From positions 1 through 64,000 of IMG/VR virus record IMGVR_UViG_3300028283_000494: a stretch of DNA of 64,000 nucleotides; one strand, 5' to 3'. This DNA is from a virus. Made by a program: the position numbers and the translations under genes. Below are positions 32,043-40,387 of the stretch, one piece after another; within the stretch, counting starts at the first letter, position 1, and every line of letters begins with the position of its first letter. The notes under the pieces were generated by a model that was not told the DNA's origin, did not search any database, and worked only from the letters and a program-made list of their open reading frames with translations.

Positions 32043-32824
32043 TACAAGAAAGATTATACAGAGAAGACGAGTGGGACGATCTTATTCACGCACTGGAAAG
32101 ATTCAATCTTAATTACGAGATTGTTAAACTTATTCCATTCGTTGACGATTTTGAATTTGAGACAAAAGAAAAAAATGTCTTTTGTTTTGGTGCGCTTAAG
32201 ATGGCAAGACTTGCTCCAAAGTACGGTTGGTATCCTGGAATTCTTATGACGCCTAATCACGATTTTAATGTTTATAAAGAATATTACAAAGAAAACTTAT
32301 TGAATTATGACTCAAAAATATACAGAATATCCGAAGATTTTGAATGGAACGGTGATTTCTTTGTTAGGCCTGTATTGGACACTAAGATTTTTAATGGAAG
32401 ACCTTATGCCATGCAAGACTGGAAAAAAGAAAGCAATCGTCTCTTGTGTAACTCCAAAAGTGATAAGGATAATGGAATAACCAACATAGTTAGCGAAGAC
32501 ACTCTTATACAAGTTAGTAGTCTTAAAAATATTCAAAAAGAATTTAGATTCTATATCGTTGATGGTAAGATAGCTACAGCGAGCCTTTATAAAGAAGGAT
32601 ATTTTGTGAGGTATAGTGATATAGTTGATCAAGGGGCTATAGATTATTGTAACGAGATGATAAAAGTGTTTCAGTTGGCTGACGCTTTTGTAATGGATAT
32701 TTGTTTGACTGACGATGAGTGGAAGATAATTGAGTGTGGTTGCCTTTCGTGCGCTGGTCTCTACAAAGCTAACATACCTAAACTTCTAATGGCATTAGAA
32801 GATAAATTTAACATTGAGATATAA
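32030..32824 (+). CDS. ATP-grasp protein (R2K clade)
   Basis: 264 residues. N-terminal Rossmann-like part, then VFCFGALKMAR, FFVRPVLDTKIFNGR, VSSLKNIQKEFRFYIVDGKI and a late FVMDICLTDDEWKIIECG metal-binding segment fit the R2K clade of ATP-grasp ligases thought to modify proteins or peptides. Co-translated with the crystallin-J1-type gene. Its 3' end overlaps the convergent endonuclease gene by 64 bases. Confidence 0.75.
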   Translation: MYYIVQERLYREDEWDDLIHALERFNLNYEIVKLIPFVDDFEFETKEKNVFCFGALKMARLAPKYGWYPGILMTPNHDFNVYKEYYKENLLNYDSKIYRISEDFEWNGDFFVRPVLDTKIFNGRPYAMQDWKKESNRLLCNSKSDKDNGITNIVSEDTLIQVSSLKNIQKEFRFYIVDGKIATASLYKEGYFVRYSDIVDQGAIDYCNEMIKVFQLADAFVMDICLTDDEWKIIECGCLSCAGLYKANIPKLLMALEDKFNIEI

Positions 32825-33624
32825 TCTTCTTCTAATCTTTTATTTTTAGAAGAATTAGTGGATCTTGTTGTTATACATAAGTTATCGATGGATGATATAA
32901 TTGATGGTAATATACCGTTATCAAATCCATGTTTTATGGATATTTTATGATCTATTGTTGGATATTTTTTATCATTACTATTTAAGATTAAATCGTTTTT
33001 AATATATTCACCAGTGTAATGATCGAATCCGTCCCATTTATCAAAAACCTGATTAGCAATTAGTAAGGTATATTTATTAACTAATAATTCATATTTATGA
33101 TAATCGCTTCTTTCTTCACGAGAAGACCATCTCTTACTTACAACATTAGATATATACATTTTTTCTTTAACTTCTTCACTCATAGTTGGATACGGGACAT
33201 TTAATTTTTCCATACACGTATTCACTTTTTTCAGCTTTATATCTGGTCTTTGAGATGGATGTTCAAATCCATATTTTTTCAAATTTGTAATTTTAAATTT
33301 ATTTTTACCTATTTCTGATTGTATTGAAACCTCGGTTCCATAATTTTTTAAGCAAGTTTGTTTACTCTTATCGTTTGAACATTTTTGGGAACAGGAATAA
33401 TAACCATAGTTATTTACACTTTTCATATATTCTCTATATTGTAATATTTTAATTTTTTCACAAACATCACATTTAACTGTTATTTTAACAGGACTGCCTG
33501 ATATTAAATCATTTATATTAACAATAAAAATATCATACATTTTTGTAAAAATATAACCTTTATCAACATAATATTTTTTATTGTTACTGTTCCAAGTCAT
33601 TTTAACTTCTTTATCTAAAATCAT
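32761..33624 (-). CDS. HNH-type homing endonuclease
   Basis: 287 residues. A zinc-knuckle region (VKCDVCEKI...YYSCSQKCSND), NUMOD-like KNYGTEVSIQSEI...KKYGFEHPSQRPDIK repeats that bind DNA, and a C-terminal YPTIDHKISIKHGF (HNH-type DH) followed by DNLCITTRSTNSSKNKR. The last 20 residues overlap the ATP-grasp gene and may not matter. Its ATG overlaps the stop of the upstream minus-strand ribbon-helix-helix gene. Confidence 0.75.
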   Translation of the reverse strand: MILDKEVKMTWNSNNKKYYVDKGYIFTKMYDIFIVNINDLISGSPVKITVKCDVCEKIKILQYREYMKSVNNYGYYSCSQKCSNDKSKQTCLKNYGTEVSIQSEIGKNKFKITNLKKYGFEHPSQRPDIKLKKVNTCMEKLNVPYPTMSEEVKEKMYISNVVSKRWSSREERSDYHKYELLVNKYTLLIANQVFDKWDGFDHYTGEYIKNDLILNSNDKKYPTIDHKISIKHGFDNGILPSIISSIDNLCITTRSTNSSKNKRLEEDYISMLNLSSNAIRSLGMLAL

Positions 33625-33788
33625 AATATATAAAATTCTTTTTCATTTATAACATCATTCTTAATAAGATCTGTATATATTAAATGTTCAATATATTTAG
33701 ATTTATTTTGAAAATTATCTTCCAAGTATGTCTTTATCTTATCATCTAATGTTATTGATATTTTAACTCTTGATTTTACTTTTTTCAT
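33621..33788 (-). CDS. Ribbon-helix-helix protein (55 aa)
   Basis: SRVKISITLDDKIKTYLEDN then NKSKYIEHLIYTDLIK is the strand-helix-helix pattern of Arc/MetJ DNA-binding proteins. Ends in TGA overlapping the endonuclease ATG, so the two are co-translated. Probably a transcriptional repressor. Confidence 0.65.
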   Translation of the reverse strand: MKKVKSRVKISITLDDKIKTYLEDNFQNKSKYIEHLIYTDLIKNDVINEKEFYIL

Positions 33789-33869
33789 ATTAATAGGGTT
33801 TTAATAGTATATATTAATAAAATAAAGTCATATTTTTCTATTTTGGTTTTTTTATTCAAAATAAATTAG

Positions 33870-33877
33870 TAAATTTG
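33870..33877 (+). promoter_or_regulatory. Bacteroidota-type -7 element
   Basis: TAAATTTG with TTGG about 20 bases upstream, 21 bases before the ATG at 33898. Confidence 0.6.
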
Positions 33878-33897
33878 TAATTCAAAAAAAAATAGTT

Positions 33898-34062
33898 ATG
33901 GGAAGACCTAAAGTTAAAGACAAGAAAGTATCTATATCTGTTACTATTAACGAAAAACTTAATCAGGAACTAGACAAGTTTCTGGTTGAGAATAATTTAA
34001 GTAAATCGGAGTATATAGAATATCTAATCAAGAAAAACAATCCTAATTTAGATCAGAAATAA
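33898..34062 (+). CDS. Ribbon-helix-helix protein (54 aa)
   Basis: KVSISVTINEKLNQELDKFL followed by LSKSEYIEYLIKKN matches the ribbon-helix-helix fold and is a paralogue-like partner of the divergent 55-residue protein at 33621. Its stop is immediately followed by the Clp gene ATG, so it probably regulates or accompanies that operon. Confidence 0.65.
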   Translation: MGRPKVKDKKVSISVTINEKLNQELDKFLVENNLSKSEYIEYLIKKNNPNLDQK

Positions 34063-34764
34063 ATGGATTTTACAAAGTTTACAGTTAAAGCAAAAACCGC
34101 AATCCAAAAGGCTAGAGAGATTGCCCAAGTCAAAGGACATAAATCTATTGAAACTTCACATATTCTTAAAGGGATTATGTTAGTTGACGATAATGTTGCT
34201 CCTTACATTCTTAAAAAGATGAATGTTGACGTTGACCTTCTTATGAAGATCGTTGATAATATTATAAAATATTATCCAAGAGATCTCATTAGTAGAGAAC
34301 ACTTGTCACCTTACTCAAATCAGGCATTAGATAGAGCTATCACTTATTCTCTTGAATATGGTGATGAGTTTGTTTCTGTTGAACATATTCTTATGGGTAT
34401 TCTTGGTGGAACAGACGTTTTAGCTAAAGAGTTTGTAAAAGAAGGTATTACAATAGAAGGGATTAAATCTGGTTTAGAAGATATTAGAAAAGGTGTTAAA
34501 ATCACTTCTCCAGAAGCTGATATAGCAATCAACGCCACAAATAAATATACTAGAAATCTTAATGAATTGGTAAAAGCAGGCAAACTTGACCCAGTTATCG
34601 GAAGAGACGACGAAATTAAAAGAATTCTTCAAATTCTTTCAAGGAGAACAAAAAATAATCCACTTATCATAGGTGAATCGGGATGTGTAGACGGTGATAC
34701 TATTATTACTATTAGAAAAATTTCAAATGATACTACACATGAAAATATAGAAATAGACTATTAA
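34063..34764 (+). CDS. Clp ATPase N-terminal part fused to a split-intein N-half
   Basis: 233 residues. Residues 1-207 are the N-terminal part of a ClpA/ClpC-type unfoldase: double Clp-N domain (FTVKAKTAIQKAREIAQ, IETSHILKGIM, VSVEHILMGIL) and the start of AAA-1 (DPVIGRDDEIKRILQILSRR, NNPLIIGESG). The Walker A motif is cut after GESG by a cysteine that begins a 26-residue intein N-terminal segment (CVDGDTIITI...), then a TAA. The matching C-half starts the ORF at 35981. Trans-splicing would restore GESG-TGKTA. A 26-residue N-half is as short as in atypically split inteins such as AceL-TerL. Confidence 0.88.
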   Translation: MDFTKFTVKAKTAIQKAREIAQVKGHKSIETSHILKGIMLVDDNVAPYILKKMNVDVDLLMKIVDNIIKYYPRDLISREHLSPYSNQALDRAITYSLEYGDEFVSVEHILMGILGGTDVLAKEFVKEGITIEGIKSGLEDIRKGVKITSPEADIAINATNKYTRNLNELVKAGKLDPVIGRDDEIKRILQILSRRTKNNPLIIGESGCVDGDTIITIRKISNDTTHENIEIDY

Positions 34765-34781
34765 ATTTTTATATATAACTT

Positions 34782-34813
34782 TATCAGGGACAGGAAAAAA
34801 CCTAACCCTGATG
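34782..34813 (+). promoter_or_regulatory. Hairpin between intein half and endonuclease
   Basis: ATCAGGG pairs with CCCTGAT and AGG with CCT around an A-run loop, after a TTTTTATATATA promoter-like segment and nine bases before the ATG at 34822. No T run follows, so it is more likely a translation or processing control than a terminator. Confidence 0.5.
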
Positions 34814-34821
34814 AACTAAAT

Positions 34822-35991
34822 ATGGAAATAAATATAAAAGGTAAACAAAAATTAATATTATCTGATTTTATTGAATTTTACGATTATGTTATTAATAATA
34901 TAATTTTTGAATTGAAATTTGATAAAGATAAAAAATTAGAGCGTTTTTATGAAAATAATAATTATATAAATGGAATAAAATTATTTAGATTGAAAATAAG
35001 ATCTATGTATTATAATTTAACAACATTAAAAATTGATTATTGGTTAAGTAGAGGATGGTCATATGATGAATCTGTAAACAGAATAAAAGAAATACAATCT
35101 ATTAGAAGTAATATTTCTAAAGAAAAAATGTTAACATTAAAAGAAATAGATTATAAAAAATGGTGTGAAACGCGTAACACAAGGAAAGAATTTTATATGA
35201 AGAAGGGGTTAACAGAAGAAGAATCTGTAGATCTTTTAAAAGATAGACAAAAAACATTTTCAATAGAATCCTGTATAATTAAATATGGCGATAATGGATA
35301 TGATGTGTGGAAGAATAGGCAAATTAAATGGTATAGTAAAATAAAGAATATAGATTGTGATAGAGATTCAAATTCATCTGATTTCTATAAAAATAAATAT
35401 GGTGATAATTGGATTTTTAAAGCAATTGATGATTGTTCTTTTTTAAATAAAGATTTAATTAAAAATATTATTCAAAAAACGAATAATGATTTTGTGTTTT
35501 TCATTAAAGAATTAGATGAAAGAATAGAAATAGTAGCTTTAAACGACATTTATTTCATATTTAATTCAAAACTATTGCAAAATTATTTTGGTAAAAATAA
35601 AGAAGAATTAACTGAAATAATATTAGGCACATTAAATATAAACATAAAAGGATTTGGAAATATAAGATATTTCAACAGACATATATGTAGAAGTAATGGA
35701 GAATATTATATAGCTAAAAAATTAAAAGAACTTAACATAGATTATGTTTATGAGAAAAAATATCCAAATTCAAAATATGTCTGTGATTTTTATATACCAA
35801 TTTTAAATCTTTACGTTGAATATATGGGTATGCTAAAAAGTAATTATATACAAGAAAATCGTCTTGACATATATTTAAAATATAAAACTAGATATGATGA
35901 TAAAGAGAAATTTTGTAAAGATAATAATATAAAATATTTATTTAATAATAATATGGTGGAAATAATAAAAAAAATAACAAATGGAAATTAA
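34822..35991 (+). CDS. Endonuclease gene inside the split intein
   Basis: 389 residues. The N-terminal part has repeats of a helix-rich recognition unit (LSRGWSYDESVNRIKEIQS, KKGLTEEESVDLLKDRQ, YGDNGYDVWKNRQIKWY). The C-terminus looks like a restriction-type nuclease: SNGEYYIAKKLKELNIDYVY, YVCDFYIPILNLYVEYMG (catalytic D and E), then a KEKFCKDNNIKYLF tail. The stop overlaps the next ATG by 11 bases. It is placed exactly between the two intein halves, as in fractured split-intein genes, and probably promotes spread of the locus. Confidence 0.75.
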   Translation: MEINIKGKQKLILSDFIEFYDYVINNIIFELKFDKDKKLERFYENNNYINGIKLFRLKIRSMYYNLTTLKIDYWLSRGWSYDESVNRIKEIQSIRSNISKEKMLTLKEIDYKKWCETRNTRKEFYMKKGLTEEESVDLLKDRQKTFSIESCIIKYGDNGYDVWKNRQIKWYSKIKNIDCDRDSNSSDFYKNKYGDNWIFKAIDDCSFLNKDLIKNIIQKTNNDFVFFIKELDERIEIVALNDIYFIFNSKLLQNYFGKNKEELTEIILGTLNINIKGFGNIRYFNRHICRSNGEYYIAKKLKELNIDYVYEKKYPNSKYVCDFYIPILNLYVEYMGMLKSNYIQENRLDIYLKYKTRYDDKEKFCKDNNIKYLFNNNMVEIIKKITNGN

Positions 35992-38005
35992 AATTGAAGA
36001 TTTTTATAATTTAATTAAAAATGATGGTGGCACTTTTGAAGTACTAACGCCAGATGGATTTAAATTAATTGGATATGTTTATAAAAAAAATAATAAACAA
36101 ATATATTCAATAAAATTAGAAAATGGTTTAATCTTGAAAGGTTCAAATGATCATCTAGTTAAAATATATACGTATAATATTGAAGAAAACAATATTAACC
36201 CTAATATAGAAATATTAGATAACGATACATGGATTAGATTTTCTAATATTAAATATAATGATATAATATGCACTAAAATTGGAGAATTCAGTGTAGTTAA
36301 AATTGACAAGTTAAATAAAAATATAACATATGATTTAGAAGTATTGGATGATAGACACCAATATTATTCTAATGATATAATTTCTCACAATACTGGTAAA
36401 ACTGCTGTAGCACTTGGTATAGCACACAAGATTGTTAGTGGTGACGTTCCAGATAGTCTGAAAACTAAACAAATCTATTCACTTGACCTCACAAATATTG
36501 TATCTGGGGCTAAATATAAAGGTGAATTCGAAGAAAGACTTAAAGGCGTCTTTAACGAAATTATCGCATCCAACGGTGAGATCATTCTTTTCATTGATGA
36601 GATTCATAACCTCATTGGAACTAACGGGGGTGAAGGTTCAATGGATGGTGCTGATATTCTTAAACCCATATTATCAAGGGGTGAGATGTTAGTTATTGGT
36701 GCTACTACTACAAAGGAGTATCATAAATATTTTGAACAAGATAAATCATTTGAGCGTAGATTTCAAACTGTTACCATTGAAGAACCAACAGTTGAAGAAG
36801 CTATTGCCATCTTAATAGGATTGAAAGGAAAATATGAAACTTTCCACAATGTAACTATTAAAGATGAAGCTGTTGTGGCTGCAGTAGAACTTTCTAAAAG
36901 ATATATTTCTAATAGATTTTTACCAGATAAAGCCATTGATATTCTCGATGAGGCCTCTTCTAAATTAAAGTTGGACGCTGAAGTAAAAGAAAAAGTGGTT
37001 GACGCCGATCAAATTGCTATAGTTGTATCGGAAGTAAGTCAAATTCCTGTTAATAAATTAAAAGGCAGTGAAAAGGAAAGACTTGTAAATCTTGAAAAAG
37101 AATTACATAAAAGGGTTATTGGACAAAATGAAGCCATCAAAGCTGTTTCAGATGCTATACGTAGAAGTAGAACAGGTCTTCAAGATCCAAAGAAACCCAT
37201 CGGTTCATTCATATTCCTTGGTACCACAGGGGTTGGAAAAACAGAGCTTGCTAAGGCTCTTGCTGAATTTCTTTTCAATGACGAAAATTCTATGGTTAGG
37301 ATTGATATGTCTGAATACATGGATAAAAGCTCAGCTAGTAAACTTATTGGTTCTGCACCAGGTTACGTTGGTTATGATGAGGGTGGACAACTCACTGAAG
37401 CAGTTAAGAGGAAACCTTATAGTGTAGTTCTCCTTGATGAAATCGAGAAGTCCCACCCAGACGTCTTTAATACACTTTTACAGGTATTGGACGACGGTAG
37501 ATTAACAGACAATAAAGGTTATCTTGTTGATTTCAAGAATACTATTATAGTAATGACTTCAAATCTCGGTTCTAGCATCATTCAGTCTAATATGCAAGGA
37601 ATGACTGATGAGACAAGGGATGAAGTTATTAAGAAAACAAAAGATGAAGTTATCGCGATGTTAAGGAGAACAATTAGACCAGAACTTCTTAATCGTATTG
37701 ATGAGACTATTGTATTCCAACCTCTTACAAAATCTGAAATTCTTGATATTGTTAAGATGCAGTTTAATGGTATAAAGAAGATGTTAAAGAAGAATGGTGT
37801 GGATATGACGGCATCTGATGAAGCTTTAAAACAGATTGCTGAGTGGGGATATGATCCTCAGTTTGGTGCAAGACCTGTTAAGAGGGTAATTCAGGAAAAA
37901 GTTATCAATGTACTTTCTGGTTTAATGTTGGAAGATAAGGTATCGAAAGATAATGCAATATTTATTGATGTAAAGGACGGTCAGTTATTATTTATAAATA
38001 AATAG
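35981..38005 (+). CDS. Split-intein C-half fused to the rest of the Clp ATPase
   Basis: 674 residues. Residues 1-137 are an intein C-segment with GGTFEVLTPDGFKLIGYVYK, NDHLVKI (block B-like histidine), VVKIDKLNKNITYDLEVLDD and the terminal ISHN followed by Thr. Residue 138 onward is the remaining Clp body: TGKTAVALGIAHK (rest of Walker A), LFIDEIHNLIG, then AAA-2 with GTTGVGKTELAKALAEFLF, VRIDMSEYMDKSS, VVLLDEIEKSHPDVFNTLLQ and NRIDETIVFQPL. There is no long M-domain, as in ClpA. After trans-splicing with the 34063 product the ATPase would be about 744 residues, the normal ClpA size. Confidence 0.9.
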   Translation: MEIKIEDFYNLIKNDGGTFEVLTPDGFKLIGYVYKKNNKQIYSIKLENGLILKGSNDHLVKIYTYNIEENNINPNIEILDNDTWIRFSNIKYNDIICTKIGEFSVVKIDKLNKNITYDLEVLDDRHQYYSNDIISHNTGKTAVALGIAHKIVSGDVPDSLKTKQIYSLDLTNIVSGAKYKGEFEERLKGVFNEIIASNGEIILFIDEIHNLIGTNGGEGSMDGADILKPILSRGEMLVIGATTTKEYHKYFEQDKSFERRFQTVTIEEPTVEEAIAILIGLKGKYETFHNVTIKDEAVVAAVELSKRYISNRFLPDKAIDILDEASSKLKLDAEVKEKVVDADQIAIVVSEVSQIPVNKLKGSEKERLVNLEKELHKRVIGQNEAIKAVSDAIRRSRTGLQDPKKPIGSFIFLGTTGVGKTELAKALAEFLFNDENSMVRIDMSEYMDKSSASKLIGSAPGYVGYDEGGQLTEAVKRKPYSVVLLDEIEKSHPDVFNTLLQVLDDGRLTDNKGYLVDFKNTIIVMTSNLGSSIIQSNMQGMTDETRDEVIKKTKDEVIAMLRRTIRPELLNRIDETIVFQPLTKSEILDIVKMQFNGIKKMLKKNGVDMTASDEALKQIAEWGYDPQFGARPVKRVIQEKVINVLSGLMLEDKVSKDNAIFIDVKDGQLLFINK

Positions 38006-38007
38006 AA

Positions 38008-38229
38008 ATGAATTTACTTTGTTTAATATTTGGTCATAAGAAGATTGTAAGAAATTGGTACCCAACTGATCCGATAACATCGTTGGGATGTACAAGATGT
38101 AGGAAAACTCTTGATCAGAGACCGAATCCTGGTTATATAGCAGATTGGTATTATTCGGGATTAAGGCAAACTTTTAAAAGGGTATTTTCAGCAAATGATC
38201 CATATGGTGAAGAAATATGGGACGAATAA
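38008..38229 (+). CDS. Small Cys protein ending in DPYGEEIW
   Basis: 73 residues, starting two bases after the Clp stop. LCLIFGHKKIVRNWY with SLGCTRCRKTL resembles small phage DUF1660-like metal-binding proteins. The C-terminus is NDPYGEEIWDE, one of six copies of a DPYGEExW-type motif in this window. Confidence 0.65.
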   Translation: MNLLCLIFGHKKIVRNWYPTDPITSLGCTRCRKTLDQRPNPGYIADWYYSGLRQTFKRVFSANDPYGEEIWDE

Positions 38230-38264
38230 GATATTTTAAATTTTTTTATAATTAAATTTTTTAC

Positions 38265-38272
38265 TATATTTG
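38265..38272 (+). promoter_or_regulatory. Bacteroidota-type -7 element
   Basis: TATATTTG, 19 bases before the CDF transporter gene. Confidence 0.6.
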
Positions 38273-38290
38273 TAAAAAATATAGAAAAAT

Positions 38291-39208
38291 ATGTCCAATA
38301 ACAACGGCTCAATGGTAGCAGTATTTTATGCACTGGGTGGTAATGCTCTTATTGCCGCTATCAAATTTACTGCTGCAATATTAACAAGTAGTGCTGCTAT
38401 GATGGCTGAATCTATACATTCAGCAGCAGATACTCTCAATCAAGTATTTCTTTTAATTGGTAATAAAAGATCTCAAAAAGAACCAACAGAAGCTCATCCA
38501 TTTGGTCACGAAAGAGAATCTTTCTATTGGGCTTTATTGGTAGCTGGTCTTTTATTTGTTGGAGGTGGTATTTTCTCTATATATGAGGGTATTCATAAGA
38601 TTTACAATCCTGAACCAATACACAATATATATTTGATATTTGTAATATTATTCGTTTCAATAGGAATTGAAGCCAAATCTTTCTCTGTTGCTTATAAAGA
38701 ATTCAAAAAGAAATCAAAAGAAAGTTTCTTTAAGGGTATTAAGAATTCAACCGATACTAATCTAATTGTAGTTTTACTTGAAGACTTCGCTGCTCTTGCT
38801 GGTCTTATTGTTGTTGTGATTACAACAGTATTATCTTTATTTAATCCAATTTTTGACGCTTTTGGTTCGATTTGTGTTGGATTATTGTTATTATCCATTT
38901 CTCACACTCTGGCTAACGAAATTAGAAAACTCATTGTGGGTGAAAGCATGCCAAGAGAATCAAGAGCTAAGATTAAAGGTATAATTCATCAATATGATAT
39001 AGTTGAACATATTAACGGTGTTAAAACTATGGCTATTGGTAATAATAAATATTTAGTTGTTATATCAGTAGATATCGACGATGATGCCACTGGATATGAT
39101 ATTGAAGATCACTTTGAACAAATTAAAATTGATATTTTCAAGGAGTTGCCAGAAGTCAAAGTTATAACTATCGATATTCAGGATCCAAATAAAAGTACAC
39201 TAATGTAA
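38291..39208 (+). CDS. Cation diffusion facilitator (CDF) metal transporter
   Basis: 305 residues with six hydrophobic segments. MMAESIHSAADTLNQVFLL carries the H-x3-D metal site in helix 2, HPFGHERESFYWALLVAG follows, and the second H/D-type site is in NSTDTNLIVVLLEDFAALAG. The C-terminal cytoplasmic domain (GVKTMAIGNNKYLVVISVDI) is present. Exports Zn2+, Fe2+ or Mn2+. Unusual cargo for a phage. Confidence 0.88.
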   Translation: MSNNNGSMVAVFYALGGNALIAAIKFTAAILTSSAAMMAESIHSAADTLNQVFLLIGNKRSQKEPTEAHPFGHERESFYWALLVAGLLFVGGGIFSIYEGIHKIYNPEPIHNIYLIFVILFVSIGIEAKSFSVAYKEFKKKSKESFFKGIKNSTDTNLIVVLLEDFAALAGLIVVVITTVLSLFNPIFDAFGSICVGLLLLSISHTLANEIRKLIVGESMPRESRAKIKGIIHQYDIVEHINGVKTMAIGNNKYLVVISVDIDDDATGYDIEDHFEQIKIDIFKELPEVKVITIDIQDPNKSTLM

Positions 39209-39214
39209 AATAAA

Positions 39215-39538
39215 ATGGAAAACGTAAATTATTTTGACGATAAAATGTCTGATCCTCAGGGACGTGGATACGTTATGTATCGTATGTATGACGACGGAGT
39301 TCATGTACTTATGGGAAGTCATACTGATTTTGCACATAGGGGTAAAGGAATTTTTAAAACTCTATTTGAAAGGTTCTTAGAGAATGAGGTTAAATTGGGA
39401 GAGATTGTTTATATTGCGCTTATTAATAAAAAAATTCTTCCTTACCTTTTAGGTAAAGGATTTGTTAAAATAAAAGAACCTATCAGACATTGGGGTAAGG
39501 TAGGTAATGGTGTGAATTTGAAATACGTGAAGAAATGA
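39215..39538 (+). CDS. GNAT-like acetyltransferase (short)
   Basis: 107 residues. FAHRGKGIFKTLFERFLEN matches the acetyl-CoA loop (R/Q-x2-G-x-G/A) and YIALINKKILPYLLGKGF the later GNAT block. Shorter than most family members. Overlaps the next gene by four bases. Confidence 0.6.
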   Translation: MENVNYFDDKMSDPQGRGYVMYRMYDDGVHVLMGSHTDFAHRGKGIFKTLFERFLENEVKLGEIVYIALINKKILPYLLGKGFVKIKEPIRHWGKVGNGVNLKYVKK

Positions 39539-39726
39539 AGAAAGGTAAAAATGTAGGATTTAATATTCTAGTGGTTGGAGAATGGATTTGTCCATACTGT
39601 CATGAAGTTATAAAGATTGAATATAATACAAGTCCTTATAGGGAAATTGCTGAAGACCCGCCAGATCATAAATGTCCTATTTGCAGAGAATATTTCACTT
39701 TAGATTTTTATGATAACGAAGAATAG
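39535..39726 (+). CDS. Small zinc-ribbon protein (63 aa)
   Basis: WICPYCHEVIKIEY ... HKCPICREYFTLDF gives two CPxC knuckles about 28 residues apart, a classic zinc ribbon. Its start overlaps the GNAT gene end. Confidence 0.65.
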   Translation: MKKGKNVGFNILVVGEWICPYCHEVIKIEYNTSPYREIAEDPPDHKCPICREYFTLDFYDNEE

Positions 39727-39908
39727 ATAAAAGTGGTTATTTTATAGTATTGGTCGTAATAGGTTTACTATTATGGCTTGTTAACACTTACATCCCTATG
39801 GATGCAACCATTAAAAAAATAGTAAATATTGTAGCAATTATTGTTGTTATATTATGGCTATTGAAGGTTTTCGGAGTTTTCGGTTATCTTGGAGCAGCTC
39901 ACATCTAA
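39723..39908 (+). CDS. Thivi_2564-like small membrane protein, non-ATG start
   Basis: The frame GYFIVLVVIGLLLWLVNTYI ... KKIVNIVAIIVVILWLLKVF shows the two membrane helices and the LLWLVNTYIPMD signature of this small family. There is no ATG, GTG or CTG in the first part of the frame; the most natural start is ATA at 39723, overlapping the previous TAG as ATAG. TTG at 39750 is the alternative but would cut the first helix. Confidence 0.65.
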   Translation: MDKSGYFIVLVVIGLLLWLVNTYIPMDATIKKIVNIVAIIVVILWLLKVFGVFGYLGAAHI

Positions 39909-39963
39909 TTAATTAAAATTAACATTTTCTTTTTTAATATATACTAGAAAAAACTAAAGGTAT

Positions 39964-40335
39964 ATGTTAAAAAAGAAGGTTGTATTGTTACTAGTTGAAG
40001 ATGATGATGATATAATAAAATTAATTAAAGGAATTCTTAAAAGTTCCAAAGTAAAAATTTACGTTAGTAAAACTGGTGAGGACGCTATTGATATAGTTAA
40101 AACTAAAAATATAGATATAGCTTTAGTTGATTACAAACTCCCTTATAAAAACGGAATTCTCATTACCAACGAAATTAGAGGAATAAGACCTAATATGCCT
40201 ATCATATTAGAAACTGGTGAAAAAATGTTGTGTGAAAATATAGACATGACTAAAGAATTTCAATTTGACGACGTTCTATGTAAACCATTTGATCGAGAAG
40301 TGGTTATGGAAGTTCTAAATAAATATTTAAAATAA
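39964..40335 (+). CDS. Stand-alone response-regulator receiver domain
   Basis: 123 residues, a single CheY-like domain: acidic pocket LVEDDDD near residues 10-16, phospho-acceptor aspartate in IALVDYKLPYKNG (about 58), T in ILETGEK and K in LCKPFDREV. No output domain. An AATATATAC promoter-like element precedes it. A phage-encoded receiver could intercept host phosphorelays. Confidence 0.85.
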   Translation: MLKKKVVLLLVEDDDDIIKLIKGILKSSKVKIYVSKTGEDAIDIVKTKNIDIALVDYKLPYKNGILITNEIRGIRPNMPIILETGEKMLCENIDMTKEFQFDDVLCKPFDREVVMEVLNKYLK

Positions 40336-40359
40336 TTTTATTTATATAAAAATTTGTGG

Positions 40360-40367
40360 TATATTTG
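40360..40367 (+). promoter_or_regulatory. Bacteroidota-type -7 element
   Basis: TATATTTG, 20 bases before the start at 40388. Confidence 0.6.
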
Positions 40368-40387
40368 CTTACCAACAAAATGCCCAA

